Source: an uncultured Saprospiraceae bacterium | Lineage (GTDB): Bacteria > Bacteroidota > Bacteroidia > Chitinophagales > Saprospiraceae | Length of the DNA: 64,000 nucleotides | NCBI GenBank assembly: GCA_937926205.1 | Contig: CALEYL010000072.1 | Location: forward strand, 310,001 to 374,000 | Reading direction: 5' to 3' | Shown: piece by piece, positions 25,472-36,300 of the stretch | How positions within the stretch are numbered: the first letter of the stretch is position 1 | Layout: every line of letters begins with the position of its first letter | Made by a program: the position numbers and the translations under genes | Notes under the pieces: model-generated | Told to the model about the DNA's origin: nothing | What the model saw: only the letters and a program-made list of their open reading frames with translations | Databases searched by the model: none

Positions 25472-28447
25472 GTGACTATCCCTAAACATATCGTCCTCTT
25501 TTTTCTTTCCCTGTCGTGCTGTATGGTTTTTGCACAGCGCAACCCCCAGCCTTATTTCCGGAATTACAGTACAGCGGATGGCCTGCCCAGTTCTGAAGTA
25601 TATGTGGCATTTGAAGACAGCAAGGGATATATGTGGTTTGGTACCGACAACGGGGCCTGCCGCTTTGATGGTTATACCTTTCGCTCTTTTGGCGCGGGGA
25701 ATGGCCTGATGAGTAATGTCGTATTTGATATTTATGAAGACAACAAAGGGCGGATCTGGTTTGGAACCATGACGGGTGAAGCTTTTATACTGGAAGGCGA
25801 TACGATCTTACCTTACCCCTACAACGACTTAGTACAACAATACAGCGGGCGATTCACGAATGCCGGCCTGGTTTATTTAACCGGGGAGGAGACTGCCTAT
25901 TTTGATTTAGAACGGTTGGGGATATTAAGCATCGACAAATTTGGAAAGGATAGCCTGGTTACTTCGGAGCGTCCCCTCAGTAATCTGATCCTGGCAGCAG
26001 GAGATGCCCCGAAGATTTTGCCATGTAAAATTCTCAGAGAAGGACGCGAGCAATGGCCTGTCTATTATGAGCGTAAAAAGGTCATTCAGATTGAGTATCT
26101 TTCTGATACTGACAACTTTCAGATAGAGCTTCCAGCGGTTTTCACAGGGGATGCCTTTTTTACAGCACAACAGCTATCATCCGGGCACCTGCTTATTTAT
26201 CGCAAAAATATTTTGTATTGCTTACAAAAGGGAAAAGTCTTGTGGACAATACCTTTTGATTTTGTTCCAAATGAAGTCATCGAAGACGAAGAAAAGGGCT
26301 TGTGGCTTTGCGGGCAATCAGGCAAAGGCTTGCGGCGCTACCGAAACGTGGATGCGTTGAAAAATGGAACCTATGACCTTTTCCTGAATGGCTTGTCCAT
26401 CAGCAATTTTTACAAGGATTCCAAAGGCGGTGTCTGGATACCCACGCAGCAAAGAGGCGTTTTTTATTGCAGTGACTGGGAGTTGACGACCTTCGATTCC
26501 CGCTTCGGATTTTCCGATGATTTTGTCAGTGCCGTAGCTTTTAAAAATGACAATACCTTATTTGCCGGATGTGAAAACGGCGCCATTTTCGAGGTAGACT
26601 TGCTTCAAAACCAGATTAAAAATACCATTCTGAATCGTTCAGGCTTTCAAATTTTCGACTTGCTTTTCCAGCCTGATAATGAGGCTTTATGGTGCAATGG
26701 CGCTTATTGGAAAAACGGGCACTGGAATTTTGTCCGCGAAAGAAGTACATCAACAAAGAAGTTGTTTAAACCTGACCCTAAAAAAATGGAAAAATTGCAG
26801 TTCAACGCCAGGGGAGAACTGCTGGGGTGCAATCATCTTGGTCTTTATTTAATCGATGTAAAAAATGATTCTATCCTTTATAATTCCTTTAAAAACGGCA
26901 TTGTGCGATGCTTCGCAGTTCATTCTGACGCATCAGGCCGCATTTGGGTTGGCAATAGCCGAGGGGTATTTGAATTTATAGAGGAGGAATTTGTCTCACC
27001 AGATATTGATCACCCGGCCTTCCACAACCGCATAGAAGATATTGATGAAATGCCCGACGGACGGCTGGTATTAGGTACCAAGGGATGGGGGGTTATTCTT
27101 TGGAAAGACCAGGATATTTTGCAAATTTCAGGAGCAGGGGAACTGACCTCCGATATGATTGAGGATGTACATGTTGATGAAAAAGGTGTTCTATGGGCGG
27201 CCACATTAAATGGGCTTAATAAAATCACTTTTGATGAAACCCGGCAACCCGTCATCCGGCAATTTACGGTGCACAATGGACTGCCTTCCAATGAAATTTA
27301 CAAGGTGAGAACCTATAAAGGCCAGGTATGGTTGTGCACGGCCGGAGGTTTGGTCCGGTTTCACGAACGTAGCGAAAATCCGGTTTCCCCTCCTCCCGTT
27401 TTTGAAAATCTTACCGTCAACGGCGCGGAAGCAGCTACGGATCGGGAACCCATTTTTTCGTATAGGGAAAACAATTTTGCTTTTCATTACTTAGCCATCA
27501 ATTACCGGCAATATGGCAAAATTCCCTACCGCTACCGCCTTAGTTCAGGAGACGATTGGACTTATACCCAGAATCTAACAGCCAACTACCCGCAGTTGCC
27601 CTGGGGAAAATACGCCTTTGAAGTGCAGGCACGGAATGAAGACGGTTATTGGAGTGAAAGTGCTGTTTATCCCTTCCGAATCAGGCCACCATGGTGGGCT
27701 ACCGGCTGGTTTATTGCCTTAGGTGCATTGGCTTTTCTATCTTCCGGCACCGGTTTTTACAAATACCGGATCCATCAGCTGCGGCGCGAAAACCGCATCC
27801 AAAAGCAAATCACGGAACTCGAGCGCTCTGCCCTGCAGGCCCAGATGAATCCTCATTTTATCTTCAACAGCCTGAATTCCATTCAAAATTTTATCCTGCA
27901 AAACGACCGCAAGCAGGCGGTGGAGTATCTGGCCAGATTTGCGAAATTGGTTCGGACGAACCTTCAGGCCTCTGTGCAGGGGGTGGTTTCACTGGAAGAA
28001 GAATTGAGCCTGCTCGACAATTACCTCGCCCTCGAGCGGCAGCGGTTTGAGCACTCCTTTGACTATTCTGTTACCGTTGCCGAATCGCTGCAGGGGCAAG
28101 ACATTGCGTTTCCTCCCATGCTCATCCAACCTTACGTTGAAAACGCTGTCGTGCATGGCATGGCCAAAAAAGAAGGCCACGGCACCATAAGGATAACATT
28201 TGATTCCAATGGGGATTTTCTCGTGGTAAGTGTAAAGGACAATGGTTTCGGCTATCGGCTAAACGATGACCATGAAAAAAATATCCGACACAAATCCATG
28301 GGGATGACCATTACCCAAAAACGACTCGAATTGCTTGGCGCAGATCTCGATAAAACCGTAAAAATAACCACCTTGAAAAACGAAAAAGAAGAAATAGAAG
28401 GAACGGAGGTCTGCATTTTTATCAAAATTCAAAATGAGGTGATATGA
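25472..28447 (+). CDS. Sensor histidine kinase: periplasmic reg-prop beta-propeller, Y_Y_Y domain, LytS-type kinase
   Basis: 991 aa from GTG 25472 (TIPKHIVLFFLSLSCCMVFA signal); a TTG at 25463 is the alternative. The periplasmic part consists of two-component regulator propeller repeats (SKGYMWFGTDNGACRFDGYT, NKGRIWFGTMTG, SGRIWVGNSRGVFEF), then a Y_Y_Y domain (FAFHYLAINYRQYGKIPYRY). One membrane helix (WFIALGALAFLSSGTGFY) leads to a His_kinase domain with phospho-acceptor His795 in QMNPHFIFNSLN and an HATPase with DNGFGYR. Family members sense external ligands, often glycans. The stop overlaps the start of the response regulator by 4 bp. Confidence 0.93.
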   Translation: MTIPKHIVLFFLSLSCCMVFAQRNPQPYFRNYSTADGLPSSEVYVAFEDSKGYMWFGTDNGACRFDGYTFRSFGAGNGLMSNVVFDIYEDNKGRIWFGTMTGEAFILEGDTILPYPYNDLVQQYSGRFTNAGLVYLTGEETAYFDLERLGILSIDKFGKDSLVTSERPLSNLILAAGDAPKILPCKILREGREQWPVYYERKKVIQIEYLSDTDNFQIELPAVFTGDAFFTAQQLSSGHLLIYRKNILYCLQKGKVLWTIPFDFVPNEVIEDEEKGLWLCGQSGKGLRRYRNVDALKNGTYDLFLNGLSISNFYKDSKGGVWIPTQQRGVFYCSDWELTTFDSRFGFSDDFVSAVAFKNDNTLFAGCENGAIFEVDLLQNQIKNTILNRSGFQIFDLLFQPDNEALWCNGAYWKNGHWNFVRERSTSTKKLFKPDPKKMEKLQFNARGELLGCNHLGLYLIDVKNDSILYNSFKNGIVRCFAVHSDASGRIWVGNSRGVFEFIEEEFVSPDIDHPAFHNRIEDIDEMPDGRLVLGTKGWGVILWKDQDILQISGAGELTSDMIEDVHVDEKGVLWAATLNGLNKITFDETRQPVIRQFTVHNGLPSNEIYKVRTYKGQVWLCTAGGLVRFHERSENPVSPPPVFENLTVNGAEAATDREPIFSYRENNFAFHYLAINYRQYGKIPYRYRLSSGDDWTYTQNLTANYPQLPWGKYAFEVQARNEDGYWSESAVYPFRIRPPWWATGWFIALGALAFLSSGTGFYKYRIHQLRRENRIQKQITELERSALQAQMNPHFIFNSLNSIQNFILQNDRKQAVEYLARFAKLVRTNLQASVQGVVSLEEELSLLDNYLALERQRFEHSFDYSVTVAESLQGQDIAFPPMLIQPYVENAVVHGMAKKEGHGTIRITFDSNGDFLVVSVKDNGFGYRLNDDHEKNIRHKSMGMTITQKRLELLGADLDKTVKITTLKNEKEEIEGTEVCIFIKIQNEVI

Positions 28448-29187
28448 GCCCACTAAAAGCCGTCATCATTGACGATGAACAACACGCCAGAACTTCTCTG
28501 ACCTCGCTGCTGGCCCTTTATTGCGAGGAAGTAACGGTAGTCGGTGAGGCCAGTAGCATTCAGGAAGGCATCCAGCGCATCCTTTCCCTACATCCTGACC
28601 TTGTTTTTCTCGATATCCACATTGGCAGAGAAGACGGTTTTGAATTGCTGGATCAGGTGCAGTCGCTGAAATTTCAACTGATTTTCACAACGGCCCATAG
28701 CGAGTTTGCGGTAAAAGCCTTCCGGTACAATGCCATCGATTTCCTGTTGAAGCCCATTGAGCCTATGGAGCTGGTAGCTGCTGTTGAAAAGACTCGCGCC
28801 TTGGGTTATTCCGAATCCTTTCAACAACAACTTGCACAACTATCGGAATCATTGCAATCCAAACAAACTGAAAAGATTGTGCTTTCTACCGCTGAAGGTT
28901 TGAATTTTATTTGCGTTGAGCAAATCATCCATGTAGAAGGAGACGCCAATTACTCTACTTTTTATCTCCATTCAGGTGAAAAAATCATGACTTCCAAAAA
29001 CCTGAAATTCTACGATGACCTTTTGTCAAATGATACTTTCTTCCGGGCCCACCAGTCTCATCTGGTCAATATGAATGCCATCAAAAAGATAAAAACCGTT
29101 GATGGAGCCACCATTGAACTGACCAATGGGGCGCAGATACCCCTGGCTAAGCGACGCAAGGAGGCATTGCTTGAGTTGCTGCGATGA
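28444..29187 (+). CDS. LytTR-family response regulator
   Basis: 247 aa. Receiver domain with DDE acidic pocket (VIIDDEQHA), phospho-acceptor Asp57 in DLVFLDIHIG, and Lys in DFLLKPIEP. A C-terminal LytTR DNA-binding domain follows (ICVEQIIHVEGDANYSTFYL, FFRAHQSHLVNMNAIKKI). It forms a two-component pair with the upstream kinase: the ATGA overlap at 28444-28447 indicates translational coupling. Its target genes cannot be read from the window. Confidence 0.95.
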   Translation: MSPLKAVIIDDEQHARTSLTSLLALYCEEVTVVGEASSIQEGIQRILSLHPDLVFLDIHIGREDGFELLDQVQSLKFQLIFTTAHSEFAVKAFRYNAIDFLLKPIEPMELVAAVEKTRALGYSESFQQQLAQLSESLQSKQTEKIVLSTAEGLNFICVEQIIHVEGDANYSTFYLHSGEKIMTSKNLKFYDDLLSNDTFFRAHQSHLVNMNAIKKIKTVDGATIELTNGAQIPLAKRRKEALLELLR

Positions 29188-29228
29188 TGGGGGGGATTAG
29201 TTTGCAGTACTTCCGGGCAGGAGTATTT

Positions 29229-29330
29229 GTGGTGGCGTCATTTTGTCGGGAAAACCGCGGATGGGCTGACGTATATGGGAATATCTATTAACTTCGCCTG
29301 AACAGATTACTGCTCAGGGTAGGGCCTGCT
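29229..29330. repeat. Degenerate copy of a dispersed intergenic repeat
   Basis: Shares ordered short blocks with the intergenic stretch at 31638-31760 (TTTGTGGT, TCATTTTGTCG, a CTATTAACTTCG/CCACTAACTTGG block, CTGCTCAGGG) and, more weakly, with the 165-bp repeats at 43755 and 50803 (TTTGTCGAAAAAG then CTACTAACTTCG). The spacing between blocks is similar. No function is known. Confidence 0.4.
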
Positions 29331-29411
29331 GCATTTATCCGAACCGGTTTACTTTATTTTCAATAAATAGAGTTTTGGAAAATCTGATCTTGTGATTAAA
29401 AAGCAGAATTG

Positions 29412-30173
29412 ATGCGTAAATTAACAACTGATTTTATTGTTCTTCAATATCAGAGCGGGATAGAAAATTATTCCAAATTTACAACAGAGGTTGGGTTGTG
29501 GGAATCTGAAAAATATGCATTTGAAAAATACATAAAGAAGACGGATCAGATTCTTGATTTAGGGTGTGGAACGGGAAGAACAACATTTCATTTATTTCAA
29601 TTAGGATTTGAAAAAATAAATGGAATCGATTTGACGCCTGAAATGATAGAAAGGGCAATGGAATTAAACGAAAAATATCAACTTGATATTGATTTTAAAG
29701 TAGGAGATGCCAGAGATTTAAAATATAAAGATAAGGCTTTTGATGCGGTCATATTTTCATTTAATGGCATGATGTCAATTCCGGATTCGGTTCAAAGAAA
29801 AAAAGCATTGGCAGAGATAAACCGCGTATTAAAAGATGGAGGGATATATGTATTTACAACCCACGACAGAGATAAAGATGCCAATTATTTTGAATTTTGG
29901 AAAGAACAAAAGCAAATTTGGGACCAGGGAATTCAGGATTCCAGCTTATATGAGTTTGGGGATTTAATCACGACATCAAAAAATGAAGAACGACCGATTT
30001 TTATACATATACCCAGTAAATCGGAAATTGAACATTTTCTTAAAGAAGGCGGATTTGAAGTGATAGAAACATTTTATAGAAGTGACAAATTTGAGGAGCA
30101 TGAAAAAGTGAAAGAAAAATCTGGAGAATGCCGGTTTTGGATAACAAAAAAGGTAGGCTATTGGCGTATCTAA
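29412..30173 (+). CDS. Class I SAM-dependent methyltransferase
   Basis: 253 aa from ATG 29412, directly after an in-frame TTG. The SAM-binding motif I is ILDLGCGTGRTTFHL; INGIDLTPEMIERA provides the acidic residue for the ribose, and VGDARDLKYKDKAFDAVIFS the post-motif region (Methyltransf_11/25 type). Substrate unknown. The gene is clearly AT-richer than the kinase/regulator pair before it and begins a series of small accessory genes. It may have been acquired. Confidence 0.9.
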   Translation: MRKLTTDFIVLQYQSGIENYSKFTTEVGLWESEKYAFEKYIKKTDQILDLGCGTGRTTFHLFQLGFEKINGIDLTPEMIERAMELNEKYQLDIDFKVGDARDLKYKDKAFDAVIFSFNGMMSIPDSVQRKKALAEINRVLKDGGIYVFTTHDRDKDANYFEFWKEQKQIWDQGIQDSSLYEFGDLITTSKNEERPIFIHIPSKSEIEHFLKEGGFEVIETFYRSDKFEEHEKVKEKSGECRFWITKKVGYWRI

Positions 30174-30224
30174 ACCCGCCATCAGAATAGCCTGAATAAG
30201 CAGATCATTCACAATTTAACGACC

Positions 30225-30656
30225 ATGGCTGAAATAAAAACAAAACAAACGAACGCAGACGTTCACGAATTTATCAACTCATTTGCGGATACGGAACAAA
30301 AGCGCAAAGACAGCTTTGAGCTGGTAAAACTGATGCAGGAGGTTACCGGCTACGAACCCAAAATGTGGGGCCCGTCCATCATTGGATTTGGAAGTTATCA
30401 CTACAAATCTGAAAGAAGCAGACAGGAAGGAGACTGGCCTCTTGTCGGCTTTTCGCCCCGAAAAGCTGCTATTTCACTTTACGTGTATTCGGGAAGTGCT
30501 GAACACCGGCATTTATTAGACAACCTTGGGAAGTATAAAATGGGAAAAGCCTGTATTTACATTAAAAAGCTTTCAGACATAAACGAGGGTGAACTAAAAA
30601 AAATGATTAAAGCCTCCATGGACTTTTTACAATCAAAATACGGTAAAAAAGAATAA
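30225..30656 (+). CDS. DUF1801 domain protein
   Basis: 143 aa. DUF1801 (YdhG-like) features: EFINSFADTEQKRKDSFELV, KMWGPSIIGFGSYHYK, WPLVGFSPRKAAISLYV and GKYKMGKACIYIKKL. The fold is small and soluble; no enzymatic activity is established for the family. It stands alone between a methyltransferase and a GNAT gene. Confidence 0.88.
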   Translation: MAEIKTKQTNADVHEFINSFADTEQKRKDSFELVKLMQEVTGYEPKMWGPSIIGFGSYHYKSERSRQEGDWPLVGFSPRKAAISLYVYSGSAEHRHLLDNLGKYKMGKACIYIKKLSDINEGELKKMIKASMDFLQSKYGKKE

Positions 30657-30693
30657 GCGCTTCGGGCAGCTTTTTGAAAAAAACAAAACACTC

Positions 30694-31557
30694 ATGGAAA
30701 ATATTGATCAGCTGCGATTTCAGAAATTGGATTTCAACGATTTAAAAACATTAATAGCCTGGGCCGAAAAAGAAGGATGGAACCCGGGCCCGCACGATGC
30801 CGATGTATTTTGGGAAACCGATCCGGAAGGTTTTTACGGCTATCATTACAATGGCGCGCTGATTGCCGGCGGGTCTATTGTTTCCTACAATAAGGAATTC
30901 GGATTTATGGGCTTTTTTATTGTTGATCCAAAATACAGATCCCTTGGGATTGGCAGGAAGCTGTGGTATCAAAGACGGGATACCATGTTGTCAAGATTAA
31001 ATAAGGGCGCATCAATAGGAATGGATGGCGTTGTGGCGATGCAGCCATTCTACCAAAAAGGCGGCTTTGAAATTGCCTATCGGGATATTCGCTATGAAAA
31101 AACAGGAATGCCGTTTACGCCGGATAAAAACATTTTCCCGATAGAAGAGGAGGATATCTCATCAATTATCGCATACGATAAGCAATGTTTTGGCTTTTCT
31201 CGCCCGCAGTTTATGATTCCGTGGTTAAAACTACCGGGCAATAAAACATTTAAGTATTTTGAAGACAATCGAATCAAAGGATTTGCCATTGTAAGAAAAG
31301 CCGGCACAGGCTATAAAATTTGCCCTTTATTTGCAGATAATGAAAACATTGCAGAAGCGCTCTATAAAGCCTGTTTAAACTCAGTAATAGGCGAGCCGCT
31401 GTATATAGATGTTCCCGCCATCAATCAGAACGCTCTGTCGCTTGTTAAAGCACATGATGCAACGTATATTTTTGAGTGCGCAAGAATGTATTACGGCAAA
31501 TCGCCCAATGTGGAGATAGACAAGGTTTATGGCGTGACTACATTTGAATTGGGTTGA
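30694..31557 (+). CDS. GNAT family N-acetyltransferase with C-terminal extension
   Basis: 287 aa. The N-terminal GNAT domain has GFMGFFIVDPKYRSLGIGRK, with the acetyl-CoA pyrophosphate loop R-S-L-G-I-G, and MQPFYQKGGFEIAYRD as the terminal strand. The C-terminal half (from about residue 150, FPIEEEDISSIIAYDKQCFG) is of the Acetyltransf_18 type, common in two-domain GNATs. Acceptor substrate unknown. Confidence 0.9.
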   Translation: MENIDQLRFQKLDFNDLKTLIAWAEKEGWNPGPHDADVFWETDPEGFYGYHYNGALIAGGSIVSYNKEFGFMGFFIVDPKYRSLGIGRKLWYQRRDTMLSRLNKGASIGMDGVVAMQPFYQKGGFEIAYRDIRYEKTGMPFTPDKNIFPIEEEDISSIIAYDKQCFGFSRPQFMIPWLKLPGNKTFKYFEDNRIKGFAIVRKAGTGYKICPLFADNENIAEALYKACLNSVIGEPLYIDVPAINQNALSLVKAHDATYIFECARMYYGKSPNVEIDKVYGVTTFELG

Positions 31558-31637
31558 GTGTACTTCAACATTACTTGTTTGTGAACAAGCTCTAAGTTGC
31601 CAGCGCTTCCGTTTTGGAATTTGGCTGGTGTTGTGAG

Positions 31638-31760
31638 GGGCATTTTTTGTGGTATCATTTTGTCGAAAAAGACGAAAAATAACCATTAAATATGGGCAAA
31701 AACCACTAACTTGGCTTATAAAGCGAATGGCTGCTCAGGGCTTGCTGAACCGTGGATTTT
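31638..31760. repeat. Degenerate copy of the dispersed intergenic repeat
   Basis: Best matched to 29229-29330, and in the TTTGTCGAAAAAG and ACTAACTT...AAGCGAAT blocks to the 165-bp repeats at 43755 and 50803. The rest of the 317-bp gap 31558-31874 holds no recognisable gene; a half-site GTGAACAAGCTCTAA near 31581 resembles the arm of the MITE-like repeats. Confidence 0.4.
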
Positions 31761-31874
31761 TGCCGGCAATCTGTCGCAGGAGTCATGTTCGGGGTTCCGG
31801 GAATAACCTTGTTGTGCGCAATTCTTTGGCAGCGTGTTGTATCTGTAAACAAGAACCAATAATTGTCTGGTAAA

Positions 31875-32519
31875 ATGAAAACCCCCTTTACACTTGACCA
31901 ATTCTTTGACGTCTTCCGGGATTACAATGAGACGGTTTTCCCCATGCAGGTAATTTTTTATCTCATAGGCATTGCGGCAATTTACCTGACAATTAAAACG
32001 ACCGCCAGGTCAGACAAAATTATCAGTGGTATTCTTGCTTTTCTTTGGTTGTGGATGGGCATTGTTTATCATCTTGTTTTTTTTAAAGTCATCAATAAAG
32101 CCGCTTATCTGTTTGGGGCGCTATTTATCCTGCAGGGAATTTTATTTTTGACTTTAGGAATATTCAAACCCAAACTTTCATTTAAGTTGCGCTTTGACAC
32201 TTACGGAATTACTGCTTCTGCCCTGATTTTATTTGCTTTAATTTTTTATCCTGTTTTGGGATATTTTCTTGGTCATGTTTATCCTGCTTCACCAACTTTC
32301 GGACTTCCTTGCCCCACCACAATTTTTACTTTTGGTTTGCTGCTTTTAACTGATAAAAAATGCCCTGTTGTAATTTTAATTATACCATTTGTATGGTCTG
32401 TTATTGGTTTTACAGCAGCATTTAATTTTGGAGTTATTGAAGATACAGTATTGTTTATAGCCGGACTTATTACCCTGCCCATGCTGTTAATTAAAAACAG
32501 AAAATACAATCAGGTATAA
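31875..32519 (+). CDS. DUF6064-type multi-pass membrane protein
   Basis: 214 aa from ATG 31875 (MKTPFTLDQFFDVFRDYN). Six to seven hydrophobic helices, for instance VIFYLIGIAAIYL, IISGILAFLWLWMGIVYHL, AAYLFGALFILQGILFLTL and ALILFALIFYPVLGYFLG. The SPTFGLPCPTTIFTFGLLLL motif between helices is a hallmark I associate with the DUF6064 family. Function not known. An upstream in-frame TTG (31863) is not needed. Confidence 0.8.
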   Translation: MKTPFTLDQFFDVFRDYNETVFPMQVIFYLIGIAAIYLTIKTTARSDKIISGILAFLWLWMGIVYHLVFFKVINKAAYLFGALFILQGILFLTLGIFKPKLSFKLRFDTYGITASALILFALIFYPVLGYFLGHVYPASPTFGLPCPTTIFTFGLLLLTDKKCPVVILIIPFVWSVIGFTAAFNFGVIEDTVLFIAGLITLPMLLIKNRKYNQV

Positions 32520-32802
32520 TGAAAGTCATATAAGGTGGGTGTAAAGTTTGTCATGGCCAGGCTTCGCAATATAAAAAATAAATATTACCTTGCTCTCTAT
32601 ACAGCAACTCCTGCTACGATCGCCACAAAGAGCAACCACACAACACCCCTGTAGGCGCATTGTTTTTTAACACCTCTGATGGGCAAATTACAGTGAAATA
32701 AAGCGCTTCTGGTCGCAAGCTATAAACAAATCATAAGGCATCTTTCAAGCGCTTGTAAAACCAATCGCCATATCTATTCATTCACTAAAATCACATTGAA
32801 TT

Positions 32803-33177
32803 ATGAAAGCACCGTTTCGTTTGTTGCTGGCCCTGATGGCCATGCTTCCCTTTGGTTTGATGGCTCAAAGCCCAGTAGGTAACTGGAAATTATCTGTTCC
32901 CGATGAAAGTGGGAACATGATCCCCCTGAAAGTGGCCATATCTGAGGACGGTACTTACGCCCTGGATTTTGGCGCCGACGGCAAAATCGATACGAAGGGA
33001 AAATACACCGCTGAAGGCGGGAAGATGACCATTCAGGATACAGAAGGCAGCGACTGTACCGAACAGGGAGTATACAGCTTTAAAATCGAAGGCGATACCC
33101 TGACGATGACCCGAGTGAGCGACGCCTGTGCCAACCGTGGAGGGCCCGACGGGGTCATGACGATGCAGCGGGGTTAA
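32803..33177 (+). CDS. Small secreted lipocalin-like protein
   Basis: 124 aa. Signal peptide MKAPFRLLLALMAMLPFGLM ending at AQS. The mature 100 residues form a short beta-strand series (GNWKLSV, YALDFGADGKIDTKGKYTAE, GVYSFKIEGDTLTMTRV) like small lipocalin-type or META-style secreted domains. Two cysteines (SDCTEQ and DACANR) may form a disulfide. No defined function. Confidence 0.75.
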   Translation: MKAPFRLLLALMAMLPFGLMAQSPVGNWKLSVPDESGNMIPLKVAISEDGTYALDFGADGKIDTKGKYTAEGGKMTIQDTEGSDCTEQGVYSFKIEGDTLTMTRVSDACANRGGPDGVMTMQRG

Positions 33178-33200
33178 GGGCTGTTTCGTTCAACTTACTT

Positions 33201-33264
33201 TGTGCATCCGCTACCGATCTGCCAGAGATGGTAATGCAAGAGCCTGTTCAGTGGCGGATGCACA
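33201..33264. repeat. REP-like inverted repeat, copy 1
   Basis: Perfect 11-bp arms TGTGCATCCGC (33201-33211) and GCGGATGCACA (33254-33264). A related element lies at 56340-56404: both have TTCAAC upstream, CCGATCT just after the left arm, and GGTAATGC in the loop. Located between the convergent ends of the lipocalin-like and cytochrome genes. Confidence 0.6.
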
Positions 33265-33306
33265 GCCATAAGCCAGTCAATAATCCATACATTTCCCCAA
33301 TAGTCC

Positions 33307-36300
33307 CTAATACTTTGCCGTCGCCGAAACCAAAGGCAATTTCCAATCCTCTATCGCCGTCCCCTTCAAATTCAAATGGCTGGTCAGGTAGTACAGGCGC
33401 TGCGTAGCCGGGCCATTCGGCGCCGTAGTGAATCGTTGCTGCAAATAATAGGGTGGAATGGACTGGTAGTACATCGTTACCTTAACTGTCATTCCGGACG
33501 GGTCCATGCCGTTAGGCAGCGTTGCAATGTACTGTAGCCGGTCGCGCCCCGGGAAATCTAGCCCCTGATCTATGTAATCCGGGTCACCCATAACTTTCGG
33601 GTCCGTTGCTTCCATAAACTGGAACATCACTTCGCCCATATTTTTAAAATATTTGGATGACCGCCAGCCTTTGGGCAACAGCCGGTTGTCTTTGGGGTCG
33701 TGAACCCGATGGATGAAGCTCGTCGTAAAATCGAAGTTGGCGTTCTGGACCAGTTCCTCGTAAATCTGCACCTGATCTTGTTTGGTAATCACCTGATAAT
33801 GTGGCTGATAGGTTTTTTTGTCCGGTAGAAATTCCGTCTTTAACGGCCGTCCGGCGCCATCTACGATTACGCCCACCGAGTTGGTGCGTCCGGAAGCCCA
33901 GACGATATCGCCGCTCTTGTTCATCACCAACACTTCCAGAAACGCCCGGCGAAAGGCCACGCCACTCGGGAAGCGGTGACCGGTTTTGTTGGTCACCTCC
34001 ACATTCAGGGTCAGCTTGTTGTCTTTGAGCGATTCGATTTTTACCCCTACGTCAACGGTGGATTTACGGGCCTGACGGACCATGTTTTGAATGGCTAAAG
34101 CATTCCCCGTAGTCGCCGAAGTCATGTAATCCTGTTTAGACACACCCAATATATTGGGAAACTGGTTAAACATTTCCAGCAAAAAGACATTCAGACCAAC
34201 GTGCTCGTGCCTTTTGTAATCAGGTCTCAGTGGAACACGAACTTCTTTATCCGGAGCTAAATGATCTACCTCGGGATAGTCGGTATCCTGTATGGTTGCA
34301 ATCTTGGTATTGAGCTGATCGATGCTGATCTTGCCGTCCAGGCTTTCGAAACCGCCCGGCATATGGCAATCCTGACAACTCTTGAAATTCGGTCCGGGCT
34401 GATCATTCACGAGTCTGGCGAAGGCGCTGTTTTGCCATTCCAGAAAGGTCTCCTGCTCAATGGTATGTGCGTAGCGGCGGAGTGCCGGATTCTGTTCGGC
34501 TGCGGTCAGCACCGGATACTTATCTTTGGTCATTCCGATATTGGGCAGGTTGATGGTATGGCAGGTTCCGCACATTTGCGATTGGGCGATGAAGGCATTG
34601 TATTTGGGTGTGATGCCCATTGCTTTTTCCATCGGTGCGGTTGTAACGGTTTGGAACGGGCCGTTGATCTCATTGGCCGGCCCGGAATTGAATCGGCCGG
34701 TAGAATTGTGGAAAAGCGAGTAAGCCAGTTCCTTAGGCGTTGTTTCGGTGATCCAGTTTGGCTGCGTTGGGTTCCAGTCCTTCACCGCCTGAGGGTCGGG
34801 GGCATTGATGTGGTGGCAGGTCATGCAACTGATGCCCTCACGCGCAAGTTCCCCATATTTGTGGTAGCGGTAGTTGTCAGGCTTTTTATCGCTGGCAGAA
34901 AGCGCTTCGGTCAGGTACATGTACTCAACCTTGAAATTCGGATCCAGGGTTTTATCCGTTCGGGCGTCAATTTCCAGTTGCCGTTGTCCCATTGAGCCGT
35001 GGCAGCTGGTGCAGAGGTTGGTGACCTGTTGCTGGTTGTCCTTCAGTGAACCCTTTAGCAACCCACCTCGTTTGGCATCCCTTTCCAGCAGAACCATTTC
35101 GGATTCCAGCTGTGCAAAAAAAACAGGGTCGCGACCGGCTAGTCCCATCGGCGACCAGCGCCATTCGCCGTATTCTGACACGTTATAACCGTCGCCGTAG
35201 TTGGGGCCGGTCTGCAAAAACATGGCGACGTCGTAAGGGTTACCGCCCAGGCCACCGTGGCACCCCATACAGTTATCAGAAGTGATGTACTGCTGGACGT
35301 TACGCCCCGGCACGACATGATCGGCCCATTGCTTCGGAAATTTTTTGACGGCGCCGCCACTGATCCCGGGCATTTGAGAATACGTTGCAGCGAATTCCGG
35401 GTTGATGCCCGGCAGTCGGTTGACGTCCGGATTCCCTGCTCCGGGATCCGGGTGCGGCAGGTGAAAACGCATGAATTCCTCCCACTCCGGCTCCGTTTCC
35501 ACCGTGAAGGGCAGCAGAGGGGATGGTAGTTCAAATTGCTGGCGAACGAGGGAGTCGCTGAGACAGGCTTGTTTCATGCCCAGCAGGTTCAGGGGATAAT
35601 TATCGAAGTAATTTTTGTTGCGCCAGGAATTATCGACCCGGAATTCCAACAGGTTCTGATCGGGGGAAAATCCTTTTATATTGCGCAGTGCGCTGAAAGT
35701 CAGGTCTTTTTCTGCTGAAGCATGGCAACGGATACAGGTCTGCCCAAACCCGGAGCCCGGTATTTTGTCATAGTTGTCCAACTGGCTGGCAATGGCCTCT
35801 TCGATGGTTTGCAGATGGTTGCCCACCATGCGGGGCGCGCCCGGTCCGGCCCAGAACCACCCGTCGTGCGCGCCGTCGCCAGCCTTGACCATTACTGTCC
35901 AGGCAGTAATCAGACTACTAACTAACTTTTCATAGGCCGCTCCATTGCTGCATTCCGGGTCTTGGTTTTGAGCCATCATTTCATCCAGCTCCGAGTAGAT
36001 CTGTGCAGGCGGCAGGAACATTTCCTTCACGATCATCGCGCCTTCTGGTACGGGTCCGGTGCGTGGTTGTGTTGGTTTGGCGATGCCGGATCGCTTGCCT
36101 TGCTGCCAGTACTCGGGATCCCCGGTCAGCCAGTACATCATGCTGGGGGAATAATAGATGCGCACCGCCGGGTGAACGCCGTAATAGGTTCCTTCAATCC
36201 AGGGACCGGTATCGCGCACCCGTTTGTCCACGCACCAGTCCAGGTCGGCATATTTGCGGCGCAGGATAAAGTCGTATAATTTTTTTTCGTAATCCCGAAG

